Below are positions 1 through 8,136 of a stretch of DNA of 64,000 nt, piece after piece. A model generated the notes under the pieces. The model had not been told where the DNA came from. It was given only the letters and a program-made list of their open reading frames with translations, and did no database searches. The stretch's first letter is position 1. Each line of letters opens with the position of its first letter. The DNA is from Pseudomonas vranovensis DSM 16006 (GTDB lineage Bacteria > Pseudomonadota > Gammaproteobacteria > Pseudomonadales > Pseudomonadaceae), in contig NZ_KE384454.1 in the NCBI RefSeq assembly GCF_000425805.1, forward strand, positions 62,001 through 126,000, in the 5' to 3' direction. A program made the translations under genes and the position numbers.

Positions 1-914
1 AGGTAGTAGTCGACCATCACCCGCAGGGCGGTGGCCTGGACCTTGATGTCGGCGAGCTTGAATTTGCTGTTCTGAAAGTCCCACACGGTCTGATTGAAGG
101 CCTTGCGCTCCTTCACGTAGTCCAGGGTCTGCTCGAGCAGGCGCTCGAGCTTGGCCGCCGCCGACACGGCAATGGAGAAGCGCTCCTGGGGCAGCTCAGC
201 CATCAGGTAGCTGAAGCCCTGGCCTTCTTCGCCCAACCGGTTGGCAACCGGTACACGCACGTTGTCGAAGTACAGCTCGGCGGTGTCCTGGGCGTGCTGG
301 CCGACTTTCTCCAACTTGCGGCCGCGCACAAACCCAGGGCGGTCGGTTTCCACTGCGATCAGGCTGATGCCCTTGGCGCCGGCGTCCGGGTCGGTCTTGC
401 ACACCACCACGACCAGGTCGGCAGTCAGGCCGTTGCTGATGAAGGTCTTGCTGCCGTTGATCACATAGTCGTCGCCCTCGCGCACAGCGGTGGTGCGTAC
501 CGCCTTGAGGTCGGAGCCGGTGCCAGGTTCGGTCATGGCAATGGCCAGGATGATTTCGCCAGCGCACACGCCGGGCAGCCATTTGCGCTTTTGTTCTTCC
601 GTGCCGCAGCGGTTGATGTAGGGGGCGATGACGTCGGAGTGCATGCCAAAGTACGGGCCGCTCACACCGCAACGGGCGAACTCTTCGTTGAACACCGCGC
701 AGTGGCCGAAGTCGCCGCCACCACCACCGTATTCGGTAGGCAGGCTGATGCCCAGCAAGCCTTCACGCCCAGCCTTGAGCCAGGTCTCGCGGTCGACCTG
801 GCCGGCCTTGTCCCAGGCGGCCTGGCGCGGCAGGCATTCGCGCTCGAAAAAGCGGCGCACGGTGGTGCGGAACATTTCATGGTCTTCGCGCAGAACGGTT
901 CGGGCAATGTGCAC
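1..914 (-). CDS. Acyl-CoA dehydrogenase, C-terminus cut by window edge
   Basis: This is an FAD-dependent acyl-CoA dehydrogenase that introduces the alpha-beta double bond of a CoA thioester. About 304 codons are visible and the C-terminal third lies beyond the left edge. Residues 1-30 read HIARTVLREDHEMFR, and the family loop AMTEPGTGSDLKAV is at about residues 126-139. I chose the GTG at 914 because GAGGAG lies 6 nt upstream; the nearby ATG is out of frame. The protein is closely related to the dehydrogenase at 8137-9276 (both have RRFFERECLP, GQVDRETWLKAG and EYGGGGGDFGH), so the two are paralogues. A palindrome shared with three other promoters is centred 84 bp upstream. Substrate is unknown. 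Confidence 0.93.
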   Translation of the reverse strand, partial: MHIARTVLREDHEMFRTTVRRFFERECLPRQAAWDKAGQVDRETWLKAGREGLLGISLPTEYGGGGGDFGHCAVFNEEFARCGVSGPYFGMHSDVIAPYINRCGTEEQKRKWLPGVCAGEIILAIAMTEPGTGSDLKAVRTTAVREGDDYVINGSKTFISNGLTADLVVVVCKTDPDAGAKGISLIAVETDRPGFVRGRKLEKVGQHAQDTAELYFDNVRVPVANRLGEEGQGFSYLMAELPQERFSIAVSAAAKLERLLEQTLDYVKERKAFNQTVWDFQNSKFKLADIKVQATALRVMVDYY

Positions 915-987
915 GCAGGTCTCCTCAACATGGCAGGCCCCTTGGGCCGGGCGTGAGGATTACGATAGGCGTGGGGCTTAGGCCAAA

Positions 988-1008
988 CGCCACCCGAGGC
1001 GGGTGGCG
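988..1008. promoter_or_regulatory. Candidate operator A (regulon palindrome)
   Basis: Perfect 9+3+9 inverted repeat, CGCCACCCG / AGG / CGGGTGGCG. It lies between the luxR-type gene and the minus-strand acyl-CoA dehydrogenase, centred 84 bp before that GTG start. On the minus strand a possible -10 (TATCGT, 967-962) begins 20 nt after the palindrome, so the centre would be near -43, the usual place for a class II activator. Near-identical sites lie at 3945, 8041 and 13861. It could also act as a terminator hairpin for the regulator gene, but there is only TTT after the stem. Confidence 0.7.
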
Positions 1009-1043
1009 GGGCCAGAAACACGGTGTGGACGAGGGGGTGTCGC

Positions 1044-3857
1044 TCAGGCGGGGGGCGAGTTGCTGTCGCTGGCTTGCAGGTCACGCATACGGGCGACGGC
1101 TTCATCACGGCTGCTGACACCCAGCTTGCTGTAGATATGGCTCAGGTGCCATTTCACGGTCTCAGGCGACAGCCCCAGGGCGCGGGCGATTTTCTTGTTG
1201 GGCAACGCTTGTGCAAGCAGATGCACCACTTCGAGCTCACGCTCGCTCAGCGGATCGATGCCGAGCGCAGCGGGCTTGCTCGGCGCTGCGCTGGAGGGCT
1301 TGTCGGTGGCAACTGCAGGGGCGGCGTCTTGCGCGGCCTGCAGGCGCTCGACATAGAACGCCAGCACCGGGTCAAGGCTTTCCCGACTGGCAACGGCGTC
1401 GATCAGTGCCATGCCCTTGGGGTGGGCGTCCAGCAGGCTGCGCAGCAGGCCGAAGCGTTGGCCGCGGCGCAGCGCTTCGAGGATTTTGTCCCGTGCGAGG
1501 TCCTGGTTGCCGCGCTCGGCCTCGACCACCGCGGCAAGCACGAGCAAGCGTACGGTGCCCAACTGGCGGCGGTGCCGTTCGCAGGTGCTGATCAGTTGAT
1601 CAAGACGCACCGCCGCACCCTCCAGGTCTCCCTGGGCGAGTTGCCAGCGCACCCGGGCATTTTCACTGAGGATATGAATTTCCTTGAGCGCCGTTTGCCC
1701 TGCATCCGGGTGGCGGGCGTCGAGGGCTTCGAGGCGGGTGAGCTTGGTTCGTGCCGCCGCGGTTTCGCCGAGGATCAGCAGCCAGCGCACCTGCCAGGTC
1801 AGGCAATAAGCCTGCAAGCGGTCCAGGCCCAGCTTGGTCGCGTACTCATCCAGGCGCTCGACGAAGGCAAAGGCCTCCTGCTGGTTGCCCGCCAGCCATT
1901 GCACGTTCCACAGCACCTGAAGCACGCGCAACACCGAATCGGGAATCGACACCCTTTCGAGGATGTCGACCCACCCCGAGAGCAAGGTGAACGCCTCATC
2001 CACCTGATTGGTTTCGTAAAGTACTTCGCCGAGCAGGGCGGCAGACAGGTAAGTGGCATCGGCGCCGGCCTTGCCGCACTGGCCGGACTCATGCAGCACC
2101 TCGCGATAGACCCGTTCGGCCTGGGGCATCTGGCCCTCCAGCGCCAGGCTCAACCCCACCATGCACCGTCCTTGCAGGCTGCCGGCGGTGGTGCCGAGCA
2201 GGGGCATGCCGTTGACCAGCAACACCGGTCGCTCAACCTGTACCTGGCGGGCCATTTCGTAGTCGCCACGGTGCATGTACAGCCAGGACAGGATATTGGC
2301 GCAGGAGCCGATGGCAACGCTGTCGCTGCCCGCCGGCGGGTCGAGCAGTTGCGGCAGGACGGTCATGGCCGCTTCGGTGTCATCGCGCTGCAGGGCCAGG
2401 GAAGCACGCAGCAACGCCAGCATGAAGCGGTCGTGTACATCCTGCCAGGGGATATCGCGAGTCAACTGCTCCAGGCTTTCGGCGCAGCCTGTAAAATTGC
2501 GCGCGTAGAGCTGCATCCTTACCTTGATCAGGCGCAGCTTGACCCGCGACTGTACCTGCTCCGCCGGCAACAGGCGCACCAGTTCGATCAGCATGCGCAG
2601 ATCGCCATGGGCATACAGGCTTGGAGCGTGTTGCTCCACCAGCAGCGCCGCGGCAGTGGGATCACCACCCAGGACAGCATGGTGGACCGCTTCGTCCAGG
2701 TGGTTGTGGTCACGAAACCACGTCCAGGCGCGCACATGCACGGCGTGCTGCTCGATCTCGCTGCGCGAGTCGAAGTACGTGAGCAGGGTTTCACGCAGCA
2801 GCGGGTGCAGGCGATACCAGGTTTCCCGCCCGGCATGGTCTATCGGAATCAGGAACAGGTTGTCCCGCTCCAGGCGTGCCAACAGTGTGCTGGCTTCGCC
2901 GATAGCTTCGGAATGGCCGCTGAGGGTGGCGCACAACGAGGCGCAAAAGCGGTTGCAGACAGCCATGAGCAACAGCAGGTCAAGATCGGTGGGCGACAGG
3001 TGGGACAGCACCTCGACTTCGAAAAATCGCGCAAACGCCTGATTGTCACGTACCTGGGGCTGCAAGGACGTGGCCGAAGATGCTGGGCGGTTCTTCTTGC
3101 GGCTCACGGCCAGCAACTGCAAGCCGGCCGCCCAGCCATCGGTCAAATCGTGCATCAACGTGGCATCGCGCGCGCTGATCGAGCCCAGTTGCGCTGTCAG
3201 GAATTGCTCCGATTCGGCCGGGGTGAAGCGCAGGTCCCGCAGGTTCAGTTCCTGCACAAGGTCCTGGCTGCGCAAGCGTGCCAGCGACAACGGCACGGTA
3301 CTGCGCGACACCAGCACCAGGTGCAGGTTGGCCGGGGCATAGTCGAGCAACCATTGCAGGGCCTGGTGGATACCCACGTCGGTCAGGTGGTGCAGGTCGT
3401 CGAGCACCAGCACCAGCTCGCCGGGGCGGCGGGCGATGCTGCGCACCAGGGTGATGACCGTGCGCTCCACGGCCTCGCTGTCGATACCGCGGCCTTCCAG
3501 CCGAGTGGCCTCGCGCACAAGGTCTGGGTCGATCTGGCCCAGGCTTGCCAGCAGGTAGTCGAGAAAGCGCGTCAGCTCATTGTCGTCGGCCGACAGCGTC
3601 AGCCAGGCTACCTCGAAGCCCAGCGGCAACAGGGCCTGGCGCCAGGCGATCAAGGTCGAGGTCTTGCCGCAGCCGGCCGGGCCCTGGAGCACAATGCAGC
3701 GCTGGCGCCGTGCCTTGAGCATTTGCTCCTGCAAGCGCGGGCGGGAAATCAGCCGGCTGCTGCTGCGAGGCGGTATCAGCTTGGTGCTGACGATGGGCGA
3801 CTGTGACCGATCAAAGACCTGGCTATCGGCTGCGGCGGACTTGCGGTTGTTGTCCAT
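1044..3857 (-). CDS. LuxR-family ATP-dependent regulator (MalT/AlkS type, LAL)
   Basis: Large transcriptional activator of the STAND/LAL class, 937 residues from the ATG at 3857. A Walker A motif GPAGCGKTS is at about residues 59-67 and a Walker B-like LVLVLDDLHH at about 140-150. A long helical, TPR-like middle region follows, and then a C-terminal LuxR helix-turn-helix with LSERELEVVHLLAQ and SPETVKWHLSHIYSKLGV. Family members bind ATP and an inducer, oligomerise and activate sigma-70 promoters. An in-frame TTG at 3884 would add nine residues. The gene is divergent from the crotonase operon, and the palindrome at 3945-3973 lies between them. It is the natural candidate to bind all four copies and control the surrounding catabolic genes. 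The inducer is not inferable. Confidence 0.93.
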   Translation of the reverse strand: MDNNRKSAAADSQVFDRSQSPIVSTKLIPPRSSSRLISRPRLQEQMLKARRQRCIVLQGPAGCGKTSTLIAWRQALLPLGFEVAWLTLSADDNELTRFLDYLLASLGQIDPDLVREATRLEGRGIDSEAVERTVITLVRSIARRPGELVLVLDDLHHLTDVGIHQALQWLLDYAPANLHLVLVSRSTVPLSLARLRSQDLVQELNLRDLRFTPAESEQFLTAQLGSISARDATLMHDLTDGWAAGLQLLAVSRKKNRPASSATSLQPQVRDNQAFARFFEVEVLSHLSPTDLDLLLLMAVCNRFCASLCATLSGHSEAIGEASTLLARLERDNLFLIPIDHAGRETWYRLHPLLRETLLTYFDSRSEIEQHAVHVRAWTWFRDHNHLDEAVHHAVLGGDPTAAALLVEQHAPSLYAHGDLRMLIELVRLLPAEQVQSRVKLRLIKVRMQLYARNFTGCAESLEQLTRDIPWQDVHDRFMLALLRASLALQRDDTEAAMTVLPQLLDPPAGSDSVAIGSCANILSWLYMHRGDYEMARQVQVERPVLLVNGMPLLGTTAGSLQGRCMVGLSLALEGQMPQAERVYREVLHESGQCGKAGADATYLSAALLGEVLYETNQVDEAFTLLSGWVDILERVSIPDSVLRVLQVLWNVQWLAGNQQEAFAFVERLDEYATKLGLDRLQAYCLTWQVRWLLILGETAAARTKLTRLEALDARHPDAGQTALKEIHILSENARVRWQLAQGDLEGAAVRLDQLISTCERHRRQLGTVRLLVLAAVVEAERGNQDLARDKILEALRRGQRFGLLRSLLDAHPKGMALIDAVASRESLDPVLAFYVERLQAAQDAAPAVATDKPSSAAPSKPAALGIDPLSERELEVVHLLAQALPNKKIARALGLSPETVKWHLSHIYSKLGVSSRDEAVARMRDLQASDSNSPPA

Positions 3858-3944
3858 GGGCGTCCCGCTTGGTTTTTTTTTCAAGCATGCACTGAATCTA
3901 TCTCAATGTAACCCGGTGCTTGAAGCCCGATACCCCGGGGAGCG

Positions 3945-3973
3945 CCATCGCCACCCGATCCGGGTGGCGATGG
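3945..3973. promoter_or_regulatory. Candidate operator B (regulon palindrome, longest copy)
   Basis: Perfect 13+3+13 inverted repeat: CCATCGCCACCCG, spacer ATC, CGGGTGGCGATGG. It extends by three more pairs if one G-T pair is allowed. It sits between the divergent luxR-type gene (start 3857) and the crotonase (start 4041); its centre is 82 bp before the crotonase ATG. A possible -10, TACTGA, lies at 3992-3997, 22 nt after the core. It probably serves the operon to the right and may also autoregulate the regulator gene. Confidence 0.75.
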
Positions 3974-3984
3974 TGCGGGGCTGC

Positions 3985-4004
3985 GTTGTTCTACTGAAAA
4001 CAAC
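3985..4004. repeat. Short inverted repeat over the presumed -10 of the crotonase promoter
   Basis: GTTGTT (3985-3990), 8-nt spacer, AACAAC (3999-4004). It spans the possible -10 hexamer at 3992-3997 and could be a second regulatory site or a chance dyad. No other copy was seen in the window. Confidence 0.3.
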
Positions 4005-4040
4005 AAGAACACCATGCCCCCGCAGCGCAGGAGCTCGCCC

Positions 4041-4844
4041 ATGGCCATACAGTTCAAGATCAACGAGCACGTGGCGGTCATTACGCTCGATGGGCAATTG
4101 CCGGGCAACACCCTGAGCGTCAGCGACCTGATGCACTTGCGCAAGACCCTCAGCGCCTGCCAGGACGATGAGCAGGTACGCGTGATCGTGCTCACCGGCG
4201 TCGGCGAGCGGGCCTTCTGCTGTGGCGTTACCCCGAGGGAGGTGCTGCGAACGTCGCCAGGTGGCATCGCTGGCGCACTCAAAAGCCGCGACACTGAGGC
4301 CGAGGAGGGCGGTCATGCACGGCTGCCGGACCTGACCGACCTGGAGATCTGGAAGCCGATCATCGCGGCAATCAATGGCGCCTGCCTGGGGGCCGGGTTG
4401 GAACTGGCGCTGCAGTGCGACCTGCGCATTGGCGTCGCCCACGCCAGTTTTGGTTTGCCCCAAGTGCGCGAGGCCACCATTTGCGCTGCCGGTGGCGTGC
4501 AGCACCTGCTGCGTGTCATTCCCGCAGCCCATGCCATGAAGGTCCTTCTGACCGGTGAGCCCATCAGCGCCCAGGAAGCCGCGCGTATCGGCCTTGTCAG
4601 CGACCTGGTGGCGGGGGAGCACTTGATGCCGATGGCCTTGGACTTGGCCGAGCGCATTGCCGCCAATGGCCCGTTGGCGGTGCAGTCGATCAAGCGCCTG
4701 GCACTGCACAGCGCCCACCTCAACCCCCGGGATTTCGCCACCCAGGCCCACCTGCACTGGGGCTTGCTGCGCGACAGCCAGGACCAGGCCGAAAGCCGCC
4801 TGGCCAACGTCGAGCAGCGCCCCCCGCGCTACACCGGCAACTGA
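4041..4844 (+). CDS. Enoyl-CoA hydratase/isomerase (crotonase) family protein
   Basis: Crotonase-fold protein, 267 residues, expected to hydrate or isomerise an enoyl-CoA intermediate. The ATG at 4041 has AGGAG 7 nt upstream, so the in-frame ATG at 4014 is unlikely. The oxyanion-hole segment GACLGAGLELALQCD is at about residues 114-128. Two family signatures are altered. The usual FCAGAD-like segment reads FCCGVT, and the segment usually reading PE-hydrophobic reads FGLPQVREAT, so a glutamate often used for catalysis appears to be Gln. It may therefore be an isomerase or another crotonase rather than a standard hydratase. It is the first gene after operator B and probably co-transcribed with the two ligases. 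Confidence 0.88.
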   Translation: MAIQFKINEHVAVITLDGQLPGNTLSVSDLMHLRKTLSACQDDEQVRVIVLTGVGERAFCCGVTPREVLRTSPGGIAGALKSRDTEAEEGGHARLPDLTDLEIWKPIIAAINGACLGAGLELALQCDLRIGVAHASFGLPQVREATICAAGGVQHLLRVIPAAHAMKVLLTGEPISAQEAARIGLVSDLVAGEHLMPMALDLAERIAANGPLAVQSIKRLALHSAHLNPRDFATQAHLHWGLLRDSQDQAESRLANVEQRPPRYTGN

Positions 4845-4903
4845 CCCGCGCTCCTTCGCTACTGCTGTTCAAACCTGACAACAATAATTCCCAGGAGAGT
4901 TCC

Positions 4904-6460
4904 ATGTACCTCACCCAAGGGCTGCACCGCATGCTGCAGCAAAACCCCGATGCCCTGGCCACGGTGTTTCGCGAGCGCCGCCACACCTACGCCCAGTTGG
5001 CCGCGCGGGTGGCCCGCCTGGCGGGCGCCTTGCAGCAACTGGGCATGCACACCGGTGACCGCGTCGGCATGCTGGGTTTGAACAGCGACCGCTTTCTGGA
5101 GTACTACCTGGCCACCTGGTGGGCCGGCGGTGTGGTCAATCCGGTGAACATCCGCTGGAGCGTGGCCGAGATTGTCTACTCGCTGGATGACTGCGATACC
5201 CGCATTCTGCTGATCGATGACACCTTTCTGCCAATGGCCGAGGCGATTGCCGCCAGCGCCAAGGTGCGACCGCTGTTGATCCATGTCGGCGACGGCCCGG
5301 CGCCTGCAGGCATGCTCGGCTATGAGCAACTGATTCACGAAGCCGTACCAGTGGACGACGCCTTTCGCGGTGCTGACGACCTGGCCAGCATCCTCTACAC
5401 CGGCGGCACCACCGGCCGGCCCAAGGGCGTGATGCAATCGCACATGAACCTGTGGTCGGCGGCGGTGGCGCGTGCTGCCGATGTGCCGGTGCCGGCCGAT
5501 GCCCTGAGCTTGCATATAGCGCCGATGTTCCACCTGGCGGCATTGTCACGGGTGATCCTGATCGCGCTGGTCGGCCTGCCGAGCTACTTCGTGCCTGCCT
5601 TCGATGCCGTGGATGTGATGCGCACCATCGCCCGTGAACGCATCACCGACATCCTCATCGTACCGACCATGCTGCAAGCCTTGATCATGCACCCCGAGTT
5701 TTCCCGGCATGACCTGAGCTGCCTGCGCGACCTGACCTATGGCGCATCGCCCATCGCCGTGCCCTTGTTGGAACTTGCCCTCAAGGCCCTGCCGCAGGTC
5801 AGGTTCACCCAGGGCTACGGCATGACCGAAGCGGCGCCACCGATCTCTGCCAACGGTCCGGAAAACCATGGCCCCGAAGGCATTGCCAATGGCCGCCTGC
5901 GCTCGGCCGGGCGGCCCGGGCTCGGGGTCACGGTGCGGATTGTCGACGAACACGACAACGAGGTGCCCTGCGGCACGGTGGGTGAGGTGGTAGTACGCGG
6001 ACCGAACATCATGCTCGGCTACTGGAACAAGCCTGAAGAAACCGCCCAGGCACTGCGCGGTGGCTGGATGCACACCGGCGACGGCGCCTACATGGACACG
6101 GACGGCTTTATCTATATTGTCGACCGCTTCAAGGACATGATTGTCAGTGGTGGCGAAAACGTCTATTCCGGCGAGGTGGAAAGCGCCATCGCCAGTCATC
6201 CGGCAGTCGCTGCGTGCGCGGTGATCGGCATTCCCTGTGCCCAATGGGGCGAGGCGGTGCATGCGGTGATCGTGCTCAAGCCGGATACCTTGGCCCGCGA
6301 CGCCGACATCATCGAGCATTGCCGCCGCCAGATCGCCGGCTACAAGACCCCGAAAACCGTCGAATTTCGCGCCACCTTGCCGCTTTCCGGTGCTGGCAAA
6401 GTGCTCAAGCGCGACCTGCGCGAGCCGTTCTGGGGCGGCAAGGACCGTGGGGTGAGCTGA
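4904..6460 (+). CDS. Acyl-CoA synthetase (AMP-forming), first of a tandem pair
   Basis: ANL-superfamily ligase, 518 residues, which activates a carboxylic acid through an acyl-AMP to its CoA thioester. The phosphate-binding motif ILYTGGTTGRPKG is at about residues 163-175. It is followed by GYGMTE, the HTGDG hinge-region motif and the C-terminal catalytic lysine in AGKVLKRDL (about residue 499). The start has CAGGAG 6 nt upstream. It is the same length as, and collinear with, the next gene, sharing NPVN-RWSVAEIVYSLDDC, so the pair arose by tandem duplication. The substrate cannot be assigned; medium-chain, branched or cyclic acids are all possible. Confidence 0.94.
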   Translation: MYLTQGLHRMLQQNPDALATVFRERRHTYAQLAARVARLAGALQQLGMHTGDRVGMLGLNSDRFLEYYLATWWAGGVVNPVNIRWSVAEIVYSLDDCDTRILLIDDTFLPMAEAIAASAKVRPLLIHVGDGPAPAGMLGYEQLIHEAVPVDDAFRGADDLASILYTGGTTGRPKGVMQSHMNLWSAAVARAADVPVPADALSLHIAPMFHLAALSRVILIALVGLPSYFVPAFDAVDVMRTIARERITDILIVPTMLQALIMHPEFSRHDLSCLRDLTYGASPIAVPLLELALKALPQVRFTQGYGMTEAAPPISANGPENHGPEGIANGRLRSAGRPGLGVTVRIVDEHDNEVPCGTVGEVVVRGPNIMLGYWNKPEETAQALRGGWMHTGDGAYMDTDGFIYIVDRFKDMIVSGGENVYSGEVESAIASHPAVAACAVIGIPCAQWGEAVHAVIVLKPDTLARDADIIEHCRRQIAGYKTPKTVEFRATLPLSGAGKVLKRDLREPFWGGKDRGVS

Positions 6461-6464
6461 CGCC

Positions 6465-8021
6465 ATGTACATGACTCAATGCCTGCACCGCACCTTGCAG
6501 CAAACCCCCGAACACCTCGCCACCTGTTTCGGTGAGCGGCGCCAGACCTACCGCCAGTTCGTCGAGCGCGTCGCCCGCCTGGCCGGTGCCTTGCAACGCC
6601 TGGGAATGGCGCCGGGCGATCGGGTCGGCATGCTGGCGCACAACAGCGACCGCTACCTTGAGTACCTGTTCGCCGTCTGGTGGGGCGGTGGCGTGCTGAA
6701 CCCGGTGAACAGTCGCTGGAGCGTGGCCGAGATCGTCTATTCCCTGGACGACTGCGGCACCACCATTCTGATTGTCGATGAACATTTTGCCGGCCTGGCC
6801 GGAGAGATCTCTGCCCTGGCGCGCACCCCACCGCAGTTCATCTACGCAGGCGACAGCGAGGTACCGTCAGGAATGCACGGCTTCGAGCGACTGATCGCCG
6901 ACACGCCACCGGTGGAGGATGCCGGACGCGGCGGCGATGACCTGGCCTGCATCCTGTACACCGGCGGCACCACCGGCTTTCCCAAGGGGGTGATGCAGTC
7001 GCACCTGAACCTGTGGTCGGCCTGCATGCCACGCATGGTGGACATGCCGCCGATTGCCGGCGGGCGGCTGCTGCAAGTGGCACCGCTGTTCCACGTGGCT
7101 GGCATGGCGCGGGCGCTGATCCAGTTCATGGCCGGTGAAAGCCATGTGCTGGTGGCCAGCTTCGACGCCGCGCACACCTTGCAGGTGATCGAACGCGAGC
7201 AGGTTACCGAAACGTTGCTGGTGCCTAGCATGATTCTTGCGCTGCTGGCCCATGCCGACTTCGACCGGCATGACCTCAGCTCGCTCAGGCGCCTGACCTA
7301 TGGTGCATCCCCAAGTGCCGGCGAGATGGTCGAGCAACTGCTGGCGCGGCTGCCGGACATCGAGCTGTCGCATTCCTACGGCTTGACCGAGGCGTGCCCG
7401 GTAGTGTCGAGCAACCTGCCGTGCAACCACACTCCCGAGGCGCGGGCCAGCGGGCTGTCACGTTCGGTGGGGCGTGGCGGGTTGGGCGTACAGGTGAAGA
7501 TTGTCGACCCCGAGGGGGTGGAGGTGCCGCGCGGCACCGTGGGCGAAATCATCGTGCGTGGGCCGAACATCATGCAGGGCTACTGGAACAAGCCCGAAGA
7601 AACTGCCAGGGCCTTGCGCAATGGCTGGTTGCACACCGGCGACGGCGCCTACATGGACGAGCAGGGCTACCTGTTCATCGTCGACCGGCTCAAGGACATG
7701 ATCGTCAGCGGCGGCGAGAACATCTACCCGGCCGAAGTCGAGAACGCCCTGGCCCGTCACCCGGCGGTAGCCCAGTGCGCGGTGATCGGCATTCCCCATG
7801 CGCAATGGGGCGAGGCGGTACATGCGGTGGTGGTCTGCAGCCCCGGCGCCCAGGTGGACGAGGCACAGTTGCGTGCCCATTGCCGCCAGTACATCGCCGG
7901 CTACAAGTGCCCGAAATCGGTTGAATTCATCCGGCAATTGCCACTCTCGGCGGCCGGAAAGGTGCTCAAGCGGGTGCTGCGCGAGGCTTATGCCGCGCGC
8001 CCTGCACGGCCTGTGGACTGA
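6465..8021 (+). CDS. Acyl-CoA synthetase (AMP-forming), second of a tandem pair
   Basis: Paralogue of the preceding ligase, also 518 residues, starting 4 nt after its stop, so translation is probably coupled. It has ILYTGGTTGFPKG, SYGLTEACP, HTGDG and the C-terminal AGKVLKRVLRE with the acylating lysine. Differences from the first copy cluster in the residues after the P-loop that form the acyl pocket (ARAADVPV versus PRMVDMPP; FHLAALSRV versus FHVAGMARA). The two enzymes may therefore act on different intermediates of one pathway. It ends shortly before operator C. Confidence 0.94.
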   Translation: MYMTQCLHRTLQQTPEHLATCFGERRQTYRQFVERVARLAGALQRLGMAPGDRVGMLAHNSDRYLEYLFAVWWGGGVLNPVNSRWSVAEIVYSLDDCGTTILIVDEHFAGLAGEISALARTPPQFIYAGDSEVPSGMHGFERLIADTPPVEDAGRGGDDLACILYTGGTTGFPKGVMQSHLNLWSACMPRMVDMPPIAGGRLLQVAPLFHVAGMARALIQFMAGESHVLVASFDAAHTLQVIEREQVTETLLVPSMILALLAHADFDRHDLSSLRRLTYGASPSAGEMVEQLLARLPDIELSHSYGLTEACPVVSSNLPCNHTPEARASGLSRSVGRGGLGVQVKIVDPEGVEVPRGTVGEIIVRGPNIMQGYWNKPEETARALRNGWLHTGDGAYMDEQGYLFIVDRLKDMIVSGGENIYPAEVENALARHPAVAQCAVIGIPHAQWGEAVHAVVVCSPGAQVDEAQLRAHCRQYIAGYKCPKSVEFIRQLPLSAAGKVLKRVLREAYAARPARPVD

Positions 8022-8040
8022 CCCGCAAACCACCCATTCG

Positions 8041-8061
8041 CGCTACCCGATCCGGGTGGCT
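8041..8061. promoter_or_regulatory. Candidate operator C (regulon palindrome)
   Basis: Imperfect 9+3+9 dyad, CGCTACCCG / ATC / CGGGTGGCT. It is centred 86 bp before the ATG of the next gene. A possible -10, TACATT (8082-8087), begins exactly 20 nt after it, the same spacing as at site A. A further half-like sequence CACCCACCCGG follows at 8067-8077. It implies that the 8137-13819 genes form a separately controlled unit. Confidence 0.65.
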
Positions 8062-8136
8062 CAAACACCCACCCGGCTCACTACATTGGGGTTACGAACC
8101 AGGCGCACCAGGCCTGGCAACCCACTGGAGATACCG

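Noticed and set aside
988..1008. The palindrome copies as ordinary transcription terminators
   Set aside because: They lie at a constant distance before start codons, share the sequence of both arms and mostly the ATC spacer, and lack T-runs, so a binding site explains them better. A dual role at site A stays possible.
1023..3806. 927-codon open frame on the plus strand opposite the LAL regulator gene
   Set aside because: It is the antisense shadow of a high-GC gene: no family motifs, no ribosome-binding site, and the minus-strand frame encodes a complete regulator.
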